Below, piece by piece: positions 51,753-61,686 of a stretch of 64,000 bases of DNA; positions within the stretch are counted from its first letter, which is position 1; each line of letters begins with the position of its first letter. The position numbers and the translations under genes are program-made. The notes beneath the pieces were generated by a model. It saw only the letters and a program-made list of their open reading frames with translations. It was not told where the DNA came from and did no database searches. Source of the stretch: Micromonospora kangleipakensis (GTDB taxonomy: Bacteria > Actinomycetota > Actinomycetes > Mycobacteriales > Micromonosporaceae); the NCBI RefSeq assembly GCF_004217615.1, contig NZ_SHLD01000001.1:2790001-2854000 (forward strand). The letters run 5' to 3'.

Positions 51753-54041
51753 TCAGGCGGGGCGGAGGACGCCGAGGCGCTGGGTCGCGCGGGTGAGGGC
51801 GACGTAGAGGTCGCTGTGCCCGCGCGGCGACTCGGCCACGATCCGCTCCGGGTCCACCACCAGCACCGAGTCGAACTCCAGCCCCTTGGCCTGGCCGACG
51901 GTCAGCACCACCACCCGGTTCTCCAGCTCCGGCTGCTCGCCGACCGCGGCCTCCGGCAGCGCGGCGGTGACCGCGGCACCCAGCTCGTCCACCCGACCGG
52001 TCGGCACGATCACGCCGAGCCGCCCGTCGGCGAGCCCGGCCGCCTCCCGGGTGGCCGCCTCGACGAGTTCGGCGGCGAGCCGGTCCGGGTCGACGGTGCG
52101 GTCCCACGGCGGCACCCCGCTGGCGCGGACCGAGCGGGGCGGGCGGAGCGCGGGGTCGATCTCGGCGAGCACGTCGGCGGCGACGGCCATGATCTCGGCC
52201 GGGGTGCGGTAGCTGACGGTCAGCTCCTCCAGCCGCCAGCGCCGGGCCACGTACGGCTCCAGCGCCTCCTGCCAGGAGGGGGTGCCGGAGAGCGCGCCGG
52301 TCTGCGCGACATCCCCGACGATCGTCATCGACCGGCTGGGGCAGCGGCGCATCAGCAGCCGCCAGGCCATCGGTGACAGCTCCTGCGCCTCGTCGACGAT
52401 GACGTGCCCGAACGCCCAGCTCCGGTCGACGGCGGCCCGCTGCGCGGTGGTCAGCCGCTCGGACTCCTCCTGCCGCTCGAGCAGCCGGTCGGCGTCGATC
52501 AGGTCGGTGACGCCGAGGATCTCGCCGCCGTCCGCCTCGTCCTCGACGTCGATGGAGCGGGAACCGCGGGCGATCTCGAGCACGCCCTCGGCGTACTCCC
52601 GTTCCATCGACCGGATCCGCTCCCGGCGGGCCGCCGCGGCGCGCTCGTCCTCGCCCAGCAGCTCGGCCGCCTCGTCGAGCAGCGGCACGTCCGCCGGGGT
52701 CCAGCCGCCCGGCTCCCGGTGCAGCGATGCCCGCTCCACCGAGGTGAGCATCGGCGCGGCGGTGGCGATCCGGTCGGGCGAGGCGTACAGGTCGGCGAGC
52801 AGCCGCTGCGGGGTGAGCACCGGCCAGAGCTCGTCCAGCGCGGCCCGTACCTCGGGCTCCTCGCGCAGCTCGCGGCGGATCTCGGCCAGGTCGGCCTCGG
52901 AGAGCAGGTTCTCCCCGCCCAGCGGGTCGGCGCCGATCCGCTCGGCGACCTGAGCGGCGAGCGCGTGCACGATCTCGATGTCGAAGAGCGCCCGGGCCAG
53001 GTTGTGCGGACGGCCGGAGCGGCGGGCCCGGTCCCGGGCCTGCAGCACTGTCTCCGGGTCGAGCGTGAGGACCTCCCGCTGCGGCAGCTCGATCTCCAGC
53101 GGCTCGTCGGGCACCCACTGCCGGTCGCGAACGGCGGCGGCGAGCACCTCGGTCATCACCGCCCGGCCCTTGAGCGCCGCCGTCTCCGCCGGCTCGGTCC
53201 GCCGGGCGCTCACGCCGGGGAAGAGGTTCGCCTGGGTACGCAGCAGCACGCCCGTCTCGGCCAGCGCCGGCAGCACCTGGGAGATGTAGCGCAGGAAGGT
53301 GGCGTTCGGCCCGACCAGCAGCACGCCCCGGCTGGCGAGCTGCTGTCGGTGGGTGTAGAGCAGGTACGCGGCCCGGTGCAGCGCGACCGCGGTCTTGCCG
53401 GTGCCCGGACCGCCCTGGACGACCAGCACCCCGGGCAGGTCGGCCCGGATGATGGTGTCCTGCTCGGCCTGGATGGTCTCCACGATGTCGCGCATCCGGC
53501 CGGTCCGGCCGGTGTTGAGCGCGGCGAGCAGCGAGGCCTCACCGGTCAGCTCCTCGTGCGCGGTGGGGGAGGCGGTGGCGAGGTCGAGCACCTCGTCGTT
53601 GAGCCCGGTCACCTTCCGCTCCCGGGTGCGCAGGTGCCGCCGCCGGCGTACGCCGTGCGGGTTCGCCGCGGTGGCCAGGTAGAACGCCCGGGCGGCGGGT
53701 GCCCGCCAGTCCATCAGCAGCGGGTCGTAGTCGCCGCCGGTGTCGAAGATGCCGATCCGGCCGATGTAGCGGGCCGCGCCGTCGTCGCCGTCGAGGCGAC
53801 CGAAGCAGAGGCCGGTCTCCACCGCCGAGTACTGCTCGACCTGGTCGGCGTACATCTGGACGGCGGAGTCGCGCTGGGAGCGGGCCTGCAACGTGCCGCC
53901 GGTGGTACGCAGTTCCTCGGCGAGCCGGCGGGCCGCCTGGTCCCGCATGCCGTCCAGCCGGCCGTAGAGCATCGAGACGTACTCCTGCTCACGACCGATC
54001 TCGTCGTCCTGGTGTAGCTCACCGGTGGAGTGCGTTGACAA
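51753..54041 (-). CDS. HelD-like UvrD/SF1-type ATPase, RNA polymerase-associated
   Basis: 762-residue SF1 ATPase resembling HelD/HelR, which dislodges RNA polymerase from nucleic acids and, in some actinobacteria, protects it from rifampicin. An N-terminal coiled-coil-like segment (EQEYVSMLYGRLDGMRDQAA, RRLAEELR), the HelD-specific GRIGIFDTGGDYDPLLMDWR, Walker A VQGGPGTGKTAVALHRAAYL, Walker B VIVDEAQELSPMAWRLLMRR, motif III VGDVAQTG, and C-terminal VDPERIVAESPRGHSDLYVA, LTRATQRLGV. The start is a TTG with GAGGAG at six bases. No rifampicin-associated element was seen upstream; a hairpin at 54071-54097 lies in the leader. Confidence 0.9.
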   Translation of the reverse strand: MSTHSTGELHQDDEIGREQEYVSMLYGRLDGMRDQAARRLAEELRTTGGTLQARSQRDSAVQMYADQVEQYSAVETGLCFGRLDGDDGAARYIGRIGIFDTGGDYDPLLMDWRAPAARAFYLATAANPHGVRRRRHLRTRERKVTGLNDEVLDLATASPTAHEELTGEASLLAALNTGRTGRMRDIVETIQAEQDTIIRADLPGVLVVQGGPGTGKTAVALHRAAYLLYTHRQQLASRGVLLVGPNATFLRYISQVLPALAETGVLLRTQANLFPGVSARRTEPAETAALKGRAVMTEVLAAAVRDRQWVPDEPLEIELPQREVLTLDPETVLQARDRARRSGRPHNLARALFDIEIVHALAAQVAERIGADPLGGENLLSEADLAEIRRELREEPEVRAALDELWPVLTPQRLLADLYASPDRIATAAPMLTSVERASLHREPGGWTPADVPLLDEAAELLGEDERAAAARRERIRSMEREYAEGVLEIARGSRSIDVEDEADGGEILGVTDLIDADRLLERQEESERLTTAQRAAVDRSWAFGHVIVDEAQELSPMAWRLLMRRCPSRSMTIVGDVAQTGALSGTPSWQEALEPYVARRWRLEELTVSYRTPAEIMAVAADVLAEIDPALRPPRSVRASGVPPWDRTVDPDRLAAELVEAATREAAGLADGRLGVIVPTGRVDELGAAVTAALPEAAVGEQPELENRVVVLTVGQAKGLEFDSVLVVDPERIVAESPRGHSDLYVALTRATQRLGVLRPA

Positions 54042-54070
54042 GCCGGCTCCTCATGGGCTAAAATCGGCAC

Positions 54071-54104
54071 AAGGAATGGCCTGTGCGGCCGTTCCTTTTT
54101 GTGT
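54071..54104 (+). terminator. Hairpin with T-run in the HelD leader region
   Basis: AAGGAATGGCC (54071-54081), loop TGTGC, GGCCGTTCCTT (54087-54097), followed by TTTGTGTTT on the plus strand. As a terminator it would act on plus-strand transcription; on the minus strand the same hairpin would form in the HelD mRNA leader, 30 bases before the start codon. Confidence 0.5.
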
Positions 54105-54404
54105 TTGAACTGAGAAAGATACCGCGCGGCGAGCCGCCGGACCAAGCCTGCCCGGCCGCCCCCGCCCCCGCCCACGTCACACCTCCGCGCCGTCGGCTCC
54201 CGCGACGGCTGTCCACGCGTCGTCGTGTCGAGGATCCCGCAGCATCTCAGCCGGTCCCGGTGGCTCGGGCGGAGGCTACGATCTTTCCGGGACCGAAGGT
54301 GGTTGCCCGAGGTGACCGAACTTGATGATCAACGCGCGATCGGCGGGTCGATGGATCTGCGCCCCCGGCTGGACCAGGCCGGGAGTGCGGCAGGAAGGTG
54401 CACG
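54102..54404. other. Intergenic region between helD-like and GAF genes
   Basis: About 300 bases holding the two divergent promoters. I see no protein, RNA gene or palindrome beyond the hairpin just before it. A frame open from 54225 into the GAF gene lacks a ribosome-binding site at its start. Confidence 0.45.
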
Positions 54405-55244
54405 ATGACCTCGACCGAGGGCCGCGCCGCAGTGCGTGAAGATGCTCGCTTGGCCGCTGTTCGCCGCTACGAGATTCTCGATACCCCGACCGACGGCACC
54501 TTCACGAACGTCGCGTGGCTGGCTGCGACGACCTTTGGTACCCCGATTGCCACGGTGAGCATCGTCGACGCGGAGCGGGTGTGGTTCGCTGCCACGCACG
54601 GGCTCGACGGCGTCGCCGAGGTCGGGGTCGACCCGGGCCTCTGCGCATCCGTCGTCGAGCAGGACGGCCCCTACGTGGTCACCGACGCCGCCGTCGATCC
54701 GCGAACCCTGGATCACCCGCTGGTGCGCGGCGAGCTGGGGCTGCGCTTCTACGCGGCAGCGCCCATCACGACCGTCGACGGTCACCACCTCGGCACGGTC
54801 AACGTCATCGACCGGCAGCCGCGCGAGGCCACCGACACGCAGGTTTCCCTGCTGATCCGCCTCGCCGCGCTCGTCGCCGAACACCTCGATCTGCGCCTGA
54901 CCGCGCTGCAGACCGTCCGCACCGAGATCGGGCTGCGCGAGGAGGCCGAGGTGCGCGCCGCCGCCAGCGACGTCCGGGTCGCAGCCGCCGACGTTCGCCT
55001 CGCCCGACTGCAGGCCGCCGCCGCCGCGCTCGGTGACGCCGATCGGCCCGCCGCCTGCCAGCTCGGCCGCGACACGCGCTGCACCGCGGCCCCGGAGCTG
55101 AAGGTCGCCGACTCCTGGGGCGACTCGGCGTGGGGATGCCTCGACCATGTCGAGGAAGCGATCCTGAACGCGCGCTCGGTCTTCGTCGCCGACGCCAAGC
55201 TCGCCGGACTCTCCGCTTACCTCGGCAACCGTCCGATCCACTGA
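54405..55244 (+). CDS. GAF-domain protein
   Basis: 279 residues; ATG with GGAAGG. A single GAF domain (~15-165): RLAAVRRYEILDTPTDGTFTN, VAWLAATTFGTPIATVSIVD, ERVWFAATHGLD, CASVVEQDGPYVVTDAAVDP, RFYAAAPITTVDGHHLGTVN. A helical linker with Ala/Val/Arg repeats (VRAAASDVRVAAADVRLARL) follows. The C-terminal ~60 residues include CQLGRDTRCTAA and WGCLDHVEEAILNARSVFVA, a Cys-containing part I do not recognise. There is no output domain such as a kinase, cyclase or HTH, so it may be an adaptor-like sensor or a truncated regulator. Stands alone. Confidence 0.8.
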   Translation: MTSTEGRAAVREDARLAAVRRYEILDTPTDGTFTNVAWLAATTFGTPIATVSIVDAERVWFAATHGLDGVAEVGVDPGLCASVVEQDGPYVVTDAAVDPRTLDHPLVRGELGLRFYAAAPITTVDGHHLGTVNVIDRQPREATDTQVSLLIRLAALVAEHLDLRLTALQTVRTEIGLREEAEVRAAASDVRVAAADVRLARLQAAAAALGDADRPAACQLGRDTRCTAAPELKVADSWGDSAWGCLDHVEEAILNARSVFVADAKLAGLSAYLGNRPIH

Positions 55245-55440
55245 CTCGGCCGGCCTGTGCACGACGCGCCATCGTTCAAGCCGAGCGCTGTCGGTGACCG
55301 CACCGGTCCATCAACTACAGGCGGCGGGGCTGGCGGGATCATCCGATGCTGCGACCGCCGCCGGAGGTGGACCGGGGCAGGGAGGCTCTCTGGCGGCCCG
55401 ATCTGTATGACTGACCGGGCTTCCACCGGCGGCCACCAGT

Positions 55441-55471
55441 GGGGCCCGGACGGCGTCGCCGTCCGGGCCCC
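55441..55471. terminator. Terminator after the LolA-like gene
   Basis: GGGGCCCGGACGGC (55441-55454), loop GTC, GCCGTCCGGGCCCC (55458-55471): a perfect 14-bp stem just past the stop of the minus-strand LolA-like gene. Confidence 0.8.
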
Positions 55472-55483
55472 GATCCCGTCAGA

Positions 55484-56605
55484 TCAGCTCCGCGCCGTCT
55501 GGTAGAGCCGCTCCGGGGTGACCAGCCCGGCCAGCACCCGGCCGTCGTCGGTGAGCAGCACGCTGAACAGATTTCCGGTCAGCAGCCGACCGCTGCCCCA
55601 GTCGCCGCTCACCTTCGGCAGCGCCGCGAGCAGCCCCGCCGCCTGGTCCGCGCCGCCCGCCGCCGAGCGGCCGGCCTTGGCGCCGCCGGCCAGGCCGGCC
55701 TCGTCGAGCCGCGCGACCACCACCGTGGTCCAGCCCGTGCCGACGGTACGCACGTCCGTGCCGTCCGGCCGGTGACCGGCCTTGCCGTCCGGCGCGGACT
55801 TCCCATCCGGCGCGGCCTTGCCGGCCGGCTCCTCCTTCACGGTCACCCCCGGCGGCGGGTTGAACCGGAACTGGTCCGCCTCCGGTCGGCTGAAGTCGAT
55901 CTGGGTGAAGGCGACCTCGAAGGCCGGCTTGTCGGCGCCGTCGGCGAGCACCTCGAAGCGCAGCGGCACGTGCTCCTTCGCGTCGAGGGCGATCCGCACC
56001 TGGTGCACCAGGGAGTCCGCGTCGCGCGGGGTGAGCACCAGCTCGTACGCGTCGCGGCCGGCGACCCGGGCGGACCGGCCGACGGTGACCGAGGTGGTCG
56101 GGTCGACCGCCGCGAGCGCCCGGTCGGCGGCCTCGGCCGGCGTGGCCGGCAGGGAGGGCGGCGCGGTACGCCCCTCCGGCAGGGTGCGGTGCGTCGCGGT
56201 GTTGGTCCGGCTCTCCCAGACCCAGAGGTCCCGGCCGTCGCGGATCACGTCCCGCTCGCCGAGAGTGTCGAGCAACGCGACCCGCTGCCGCTCCTCGCCG
56301 GAGTACCAGACGCGCAGGGTGTGCGTGCCGGTCAACAGCGTCGTCAGCTCGTTGCCGCCGGCCAGGCCGGCGAGGTTGGCCAGCGCCGGCAGGCCCAGGT
56401 CGGCCCGCTGCACCACGGTGCCGGAGAGCCCGTCGAGGCGGGACGTCTGCAGGTCGACCAGGAGCTGGGCCGCGGTGCGGGGCGGCAGCGCCGGGTCGGC
56501 GTCGGCGGCGAACGTGCCGACGGCCGCCCCGCCACCGATCACGGCGACCCCCGCGGTCACCGGGACCAGCCAGCGCAGCACGGCGCGGTTCTTCAGTACG
56601 GACAT
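55484..56605 (-). CDS. LolA/RseB-like exported protein
   Basis: 373-residue exported protein with the half-barrel fold of LolA/RseB, annotated in actinobacteria as outer-membrane lipoprotein carrier-like or sigma-E regulatory-like. ATG with AGGAGG. The N-terminal helix LVPVTAGVAVIGGGAAVGTF is a signal peptide or anchor. Core motifs: PRTAAQLLVDLQTSRLDGLS, GTVVQRADLGLPAL, HTLRVWYSGEERQRVALLDT, DVIRDGRDLWVWESRTNTAT, PRDADSLVHQVRIALDAKEH, FTQIDFSRPEADQFRFNPPP. A Lys/Gly/Asp spacer (KAAPDGKSAPDGKAGHRPDG) has a short repeat. Divergent from a two-component system, so it may be the sensor's envelope partner or target. Confidence 0.82.
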   Translation of the reverse strand: MSVLKNRAVLRWLVPVTAGVAVIGGGAAVGTFAADADPALPPRTAAQLLVDLQTSRLDGLSGTVVQRADLGLPALANLAGLAGGNELTTLLTGTHTLRVWYSGEERQRVALLDTLGERDVIRDGRDLWVWESRTNTATHRTLPEGRTAPPSLPATPAEAADRALAAVDPTTSVTVGRSARVAGRDAYELVLTPRDADSLVHQVRIALDAKEHVPLRFEVLADGADKPAFEVAFTQIDFSRPEADQFRFNPPPGVTVKEEPAGKAAPDGKSAPDGKAGHRPDGTDVRTVGTGWTTVVVARLDEAGLAGGAKAGRSAAGGADQAAGLLAALPKVSGDWGSGRLLTGNLFSVLLTDDGRVLAGLVTPERLYQTARS

Positions 56606-56701
56606 GGTGGACACCTCCTGCCTGCCATGTTGCACCCCGCTGGCTGTGAGGGTGCTGAGGACAACCCGTACGGGTGTCATCCGGGTGGCACCCTTGAGGG
56701 C

Positions 56702-57354
<653 letters not shown>

Positions 57355-57358
<4 letters not shown>

Positions 57359-58968
57359 GCCGCCCGCGCCGGCTGCTGCCCGGCCTCGGCCTGCGGGCGC
57401 GGCTGATCGCGATCGGGGTGCTCGGGCTGACCGTGGGTCTGGCGCTGGGTGGGGCGCTCCTGCTCGGCGCGCTCGGCTGGACGCTGCAGCGCACGGTCGA
57501 CGCGGAGGCCCTGCGCACGGCGGAAGCGGTCGCGCTGCTCGCCGAGGAGGACGTCCTGCCCGACCCGCTGCCGGTGGCCGGCGGCCAGCTCCGGGTGCAG
57601 GTGGTCGACGTCGAGGGCCGGGTGCGCGCCGCCTCGATCGACGCCGACCGGCTCACCCCGATGCTCCGACCGGACCAGCTCGAACCGGGGACCCGGCAGC
57701 GGTTGGTGGTCGGCGGGCAGCGGCTCGGCCTCGCCGGCCCGGTTCGGGTGGTGACCGTGCCGGCCGGCGGCCCGGGGGAGCCGCTCACCGTGGTGGTCGG
57801 CAAGTCGATGGCGGACGTGCGGCACAGCCTGGACGTCGTCCGCACCCTGCTGCTGGTCGGCTTCCCGCTGCTGGTGGCCGGGTTGGCCGTGGTCGCCTGG
57901 CGGGTGGTCGGCGCGACGCTGCGCCCGGTGGAGGCGTTGCGCAGCGGCGCGGCCGAGATCACCGGGCGGGCCGCGGCGGGCCGGCTGCCCGTACCGGCGG
58001 CCCGGGACGAGATCCACCGGCTGGCGGTCACCCTCAACGACATGCTGGACCGGCTGGAGTCGGCCCGGGACCGGCAGCGGGCGTTCGTCGCGGACGCCGC
58101 GCACGAGCTGCGCAGCCCGCTGACCACCATGCGTACGGAGCTGGAGGTGGCCCGGCGGTTCGCGGACCGGACGGACTGGCCGGCGGTGGCGGAGAGCCTG
58201 CTCGCCGACACCGAGCGGCTGGCCCGGCTCGTCGACGACCTGCTGCTGCTGGCCCGGCTCGACGAGGCGTCGGGGCCGGGGGACGGCCCGGTGCGCCGGA
58301 CGGTCGGCCCGGTGGAGCTGGGCGAGCTGCTGCGCGGGGTCGCCGGCCGGCACCCGTCCCCGCCGGTGGAGGTGGTGCCGCCGACCGCGCCACTCTGGAC
58401 CGAGGGGGAGCCGGACGAGCTGCGCCGGATCGTCACCAACCTGGTGGAGAACGCCGTCCGGCACGCCCGCTCCCGGGTCACTCTGACCGTCACCGGCCCA
58501 CACCCCGCCGACGTCCCGCCCGCCGATGCCGTTCCCGGCCAGCGCGCGGCGGCGGGCCGGGGGGCGTACCACCTGGTGACCGTGACCGACGACGGGCCGG
58601 GCATCCAGGCGGCCGACCGGGAGCGGGTCTTCGACCGGTTCACCCGGCTGGACGACGCCCGGGCGCGGGACGCCGGCGGCGCGGGCCTGGGGCTGGCCAT
58701 CGTCCGCGAGCTGGTCCGCCGGGCCGGCGGCACCGTCGAACTCGCCGACGCGGATGCCGAGACAGCGGCCGGACCACCTGCGGCTGTGGCACCGATGCCG
58801 GCCGGCGCGCCCGGTGCCGCCGCCAAGGAGGCTGCCGCAAGCCCGGCCGGTGCGATGGAGGTGGGGGAGACGGCTCGACCGGCGGGGGCGGGTGTCGCGT
58901 CCGGCGGCGGGCCCGGCCTGCGGGTGAGCGTCCGGCTGCCGGCGCTGGTCGAGCCGGACGCCGGCTGA
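57355..58968 (+). CDS. Sensor histidine kinase (HAMP, HisKA)
   Basis: 537-residue membrane kinase. TM1 at ~16-42, an extracytoplasmic sensor loop (~43-160), TM2 at ~164-184, HAMP (~185-240), HisKA with H250 in FVADAAHELRSPLTTMRTEL, and HATPase_c with N-box LVENAVRHA, TVTDDGPGIQ, FDRFTRLDDA and AGLGLAIVRELV. Unusual is a ~35-residue Pro/Ala insertion and a similar low-complexity segment (~465-520) splitting off the last strand RVSVRLPAL, also found in some actinobacterial kinases. Cognate to the overlapping OmpR-type regulator. Confidence 0.93.
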
Positions 58969-58972
58969 GCGG

Positions 58973-60571
58973 TCAGCCGCGGCGGGTGCAGACCGGCTCG
59001 GCCCGGGCCACCAGGTCGGTGGACCAGACCAGCGCGACGGTGAAGCAGTAGTCGGTGGTCCGGCTGAGGCCGTAGGCGATGTAGCTGTCGGTGCCGGCCG
59101 GGAGCTGCTCGAAGGTGTGCTGCCCCTCGCCGGCCCGGCCACCGGCGATGACCACCGGCCCCTCCGCGCCCGGTGGGTACGTCCAGCGTAGGGCGATGCT
59201 GTCCCGCCGATCGGTCAGCTGCACGGCGCCGGGCGGGGTGCCGGGGGAGGCGGGCGGCGCGGCGCGGGGCGTACCGGTGGTCGGGGCGGGTGGATCGCTG
59301 GCCGGGGCGCCGGTCGTGGCCGGCGGGGGCGGCGGGGCGTCGCGCCCTCCGTCCACCCGGGACACACCCGCGATGACCGCCCCGGTGCCGAGCAGCACCA
59401 CGACCACGCCGGCCACGGCGAGCGGCAGCCAACGGTTGGCGCGCGGCTCGGGCTCGGGCGGCCGGGGCACGTGCACCGGCAGGTACCTCGACGGCGGTTC
59501 CGGCTCGGCGGCCCGGGGGACCCGGTGCACGCCGTCCGCCTCGCCGTCGGCGAGGCCGACCACCGTCGGGGGCAGCGCGCTCTCCCCGGCCCGGTACAGG
59601 TCGTCGAGGTGCTCCTCCGGCGGCCACCAGTCGTCGTCGGCGCTTGCGTCGCCGAACGGCTCGTCGCGGGCCTCCGGCGGGAGCCGTGGCGTGGGCACGG
59701 CCGGGTGCGGGGCCGCCGCCGCCCGGTCCGGCGGGTGGTAGAGCGGCTGCTCGGGCGGGTGGTGCGGCGGTGGCTCGGCTGGCCCCTCGGTGGCCGGAGG
59801 CACCCGGGCGGCGGGCACGACGGGCGTCTCCCGGGCGGCCGGCGCCACGGGCGCCACGCCGGCGGGCGGCTCCGGGTCGGCGCAGACGTGGTCCCGGTCG
59901 GCCGCGGCCCGGGAGAGGGCGGCGACCTGCGCGGCGAGCGGGTCGTCGGCGGGCAGGTGCGCCCGGCACAGCTCCTCGGCGAGCGCCAGGTGCTCGTGCG
60001 CGGTGTAGCGGCCGCAGTCGCGTTCCATCCCGCCGAGCTTGGCCAGCATCTTGATCCCGCTCGGGTGGCCGTCGCCGTATACCTCGCGGTGCAGCTCCCA
60101 GGCGTCCTGGAGCCGGTCCCGGGCCACCTCGCACTGGCCCCGGGCGTACTCCACGGTGGCCAGGTCGGCGTGGGCGGCCAGCACCCGCATCGACTCGGGC
60201 CCGTCGCGGGCGGTCAGCTCGATGATGACGTCGGAGTAGAGCCGGGCTGCCCGGGCGTCACTGCCGACCCGATGCAGGACCGCGGCGAGGGTGGCGGCGG
60301 CGGTGATCGTCCGCTCGTCGGCGCGGCCGTACAGCCGGGTGGCCGCCGCGTACGCGAAGGCGGCCCAGCCGCGGGCGGAGTGCGGTTCGCCGAGCGCGAC
60401 CAGCACGCGCGCCTGGAGCCCGGCGGCGTCGGCCAGCTCCGGGGAGGCGTTGGCGGGGCGGGGATCGGCGTCGGTCAGCGCGTCGGCGAGCAGTCGCTGG
60501 GCGCCGGCCAGGTCGCCCGAGGACACCAGGTGGTGCGCCTGGACAGTCAGTTCGCCGAAGCCGGAGGGCAC
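58973..60571 (-). CDS. TPR protein with Pro-rich linker, single TM helix and C-terminal fibronectin-like domain
   Basis: 532 residues. Residues 1-220 are tetratricopeptide-like helices (HHLVSSGDLAGAQRLLADAL, ARVLVALGEPHSARGWAAFA, AAVLHRVGSDARAARLYSDV, ATVEYARGQCEVARDRLQDA). About 150 Pro/Glu/His-rich residues follow, then one transmembrane helix (WLPLAVAGVVVVLLGTGAVI, 381-403), a Pro/Thr wall spacer and a C-terminal FN3-like domain (RRDSIALRWTYPPGAEGP, THFEQL-type strands, TTDYCFTVALVWSTDLVARA). The start is a GTG. So TPRs face the cytosol and the beta domain the wall. Similar proteins in actinomycetes are associated with protein kinase signalling, but no kinase is nearby. Confidence 0.8.
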   Translation of the reverse strand: MPSGFGELTVQAHHLVSSGDLAGAQRLLADALTDADPRPANASPELADAAGLQARVLVALGEPHSARGWAAFAYAAATRLYGRADERTITAAATLAAVLHRVGSDARAARLYSDVIIELTARDGPESMRVLAAHADLATVEYARGQCEVARDRLQDAWELHREVYGDGHPSGIKMLAKLGGMERDCGRYTAHEHLALAEELCRAHLPADDPLAAQVAALSRAAADRDHVCADPEPPAGVAPVAPAARETPVVPAARVPPATEGPAEPPPHHPPEQPLYHPPDRAAAAPHPAVPTPRLPPEARDEPFGDASADDDWWPPEEHLDDLYRAGESALPPTVVGLADGEADGVHRVPRAAEPEPPSRYLPVHVPRPPEPEPRANRWLPLAVAGVVVVLLGTGAVIAGVSRVDGGRDAPPPPPATTGAPASDPPAPTTGTPRAAPPASPGTPPGAVQLTDRRDSIALRWTYPPGAEGPVVIAGGRAGEGQHTFEQLPAGTDSYIAYGLSRTTDYCFTVALVWSTDLVARAEPVCTRRG

Positions 60572-60628
60572 GCCCCATCGTGGCCGCCCGGCGACGGTAA
60601 GTACAACCCCCGGAGGTGATCGAATCGG

Positions 60629-61081
60629 TCAGGAACCGGTCAGGTGGTCGGCCAGGGTCTCACTGATCCGTCGGAGCTGGTCGACCTGGGCGGGGCTCAA
60701 CGCGTCGAACAGGTGCCGGCGTACGCCCTCGACGTGGCCGGGGGCGGCGGCGGCCAGGGCGGCGAAGCCGGCGTCGGTGAGGACGGCGACCTGCCCGCGC
60801 CGGTCGGTCGGGCACTCCTCGCGGCGGATCCAGCCGGCCGCCTCGAGCCGGGCGACGGCGTGTGAGAGCCGGCTGCGGGAGGAGCCGGTGGCCTCGGCGA
60901 GGTCGCTCATCCGCAGCCGCCGGTCCGGGGTCTCGGAGAGCCGGACCAGGATCTCGTAGTAGGCGTGCGGCATCCCCGCGTCGCGTTGCAGCTCGCGGTC
61001 GAGGGTGTCCATCAGCGCTCGGGAGGCGGTCAGGAACGCCCGCCAGGTCCGCTGCTCGTCGGGGTCCAGCCACCGGGTCAT
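60629..61081 (-). CDS. MarR-family transcriptional regulator
   Basis: 150 residues from the ATG at 61081, which has a consensus -10 (TATGAT, 61091-61096) seven bases upstream and no ribosome-binding site; an ATG at 61093 would add four residues. Winged helix: LSETPDRRLRMSDLAEATGS, SRSRLSHAVARLEAAGWI, RREECPTDRRGQVAVLTDAG. It is divergent from a VOC protein gene across a palindrome (61104-61117), the usual MarR arrangement, so it likely represses itself and that gene in response to a small molecule. Confidence 0.9.
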   Translation of the reverse strand: MTRWLDPDEQRTWRAFLTASRALMDTLDRELQRDAGMPHAYYEILVRLSETPDRRLRMSDLAEATGSSRSRLSHAVARLEAAGWIRREECPTDRRGQVAVLTDAGFAALAAAAPGHVEGVRRHLFDALSPAQVDQLRRISETLADHLTGS

Positions 61082-61103
61082 GATGCCCATCATAGCCGTA
61101 CTG

Positions 61104-61117
61104 GTTGAACGCTCAAC
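61104..61117. promoter_or_regulatory. MarR operator
   Basis: GTTGA-ACGC-TCAAC, a 14-bp inverted repeat between the MarR and VOC genes. It contains the probable -35 (TTGAAC, 61105-61110) of the VOC gene, whose -10 is TACCGT (61128-61133), spacer 17. Confidence 0.65.
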
Positions 61118-61140
61118 TAAATCGCGTTACCGTGGCGGCC

Positions 61141-61662
61141 ATGGGAATCCACCGGCTCAACCACGCCGTCCTCTACGTCAGCAACCTCGAGCGCAGCGTC
61201 GCCTTCTACCGCGACGTGCTGGGCTTCCGTCCGGTGGCGATGACCCCGGACGGGTTCCGCGGCGCGGCCTTCCTCCAGGCGCCCGACTCCACCAACGACC
61301 ACGACCTCGGCCTCTTCGAGATCGGCGCGGCGGCCGGCCGCTCGCAGGCCGGCCGGGCCACCGTCGGCCTCTACCACCTGGCCTGGGAGCTGGACACCCT
61401 GGACGAGCTGGCCGCCACCGCCGAGCGGCTGGCCGCCGCCGGCGCCCTGGTCGGCACCTCCGACCACGGCACCACCAAGAGCCTCTACGGGCAGGACCCG
61501 GACGGGCTGGAGTTCGAGATCGTCTGGATCATCCCGGCCGACCTGCTCGACGACGACGCCCTCGCCGCCCGCAAGCGGATCGGCCGGCTCGACATCGACA
61601 AGGAGCGGCGGCGCTACGGCGGCCAGACCCGCGGCGGGGTGGGGATCTCCGTTCCGGCCTGA
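61141..61662 (+). CDS. VOC family protein (catechol 2,3-dioxygenase-like)
   Basis: 173 residues from the ATG at 61141 (TACCGT seven bases upstream, no ribosome-binding site). Two glyoxalase-fold modules; likely metal ligands His in GIHRLNHAVLYVSNLERSV, His in VGLYHLAWELD and Glu in PDGLEFEIVWIIP. The SDHGTTKSLYGQDPDGLEFE block is typical of extradiol-dioxygenase-like VOC proteins. An extra C-terminal tail (LDIDKERRRYGGQTRGG) is present. Regulated by the divergent MarR protein; substrate unknown. Confidence 0.87.
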   Translation: MGIHRLNHAVLYVSNLERSVAFYRDVLGFRPVAMTPDGFRGAAFLQAPDSTNDHDLGLFEIGAAAGRSQAGRATVGLYHLAWELDTLDELAATAERLAAAGALVGTSDHGTTKSLYGQDPDGLEFEIVWIIPADLLDDDALAARKRIGRLDIDKERRRYGGQTRGGVGISVPA

Positions 61663-61686
61663 CCGGCCGTGCGGTACAACGGCAGG

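Noticed and set aside
54041..54225. Rifampicin-associated element upstream of the HelD-like gene
   Set aside because: No GGGGCTTGC-type inverted repeat is present between the start codon and the divergent gene.
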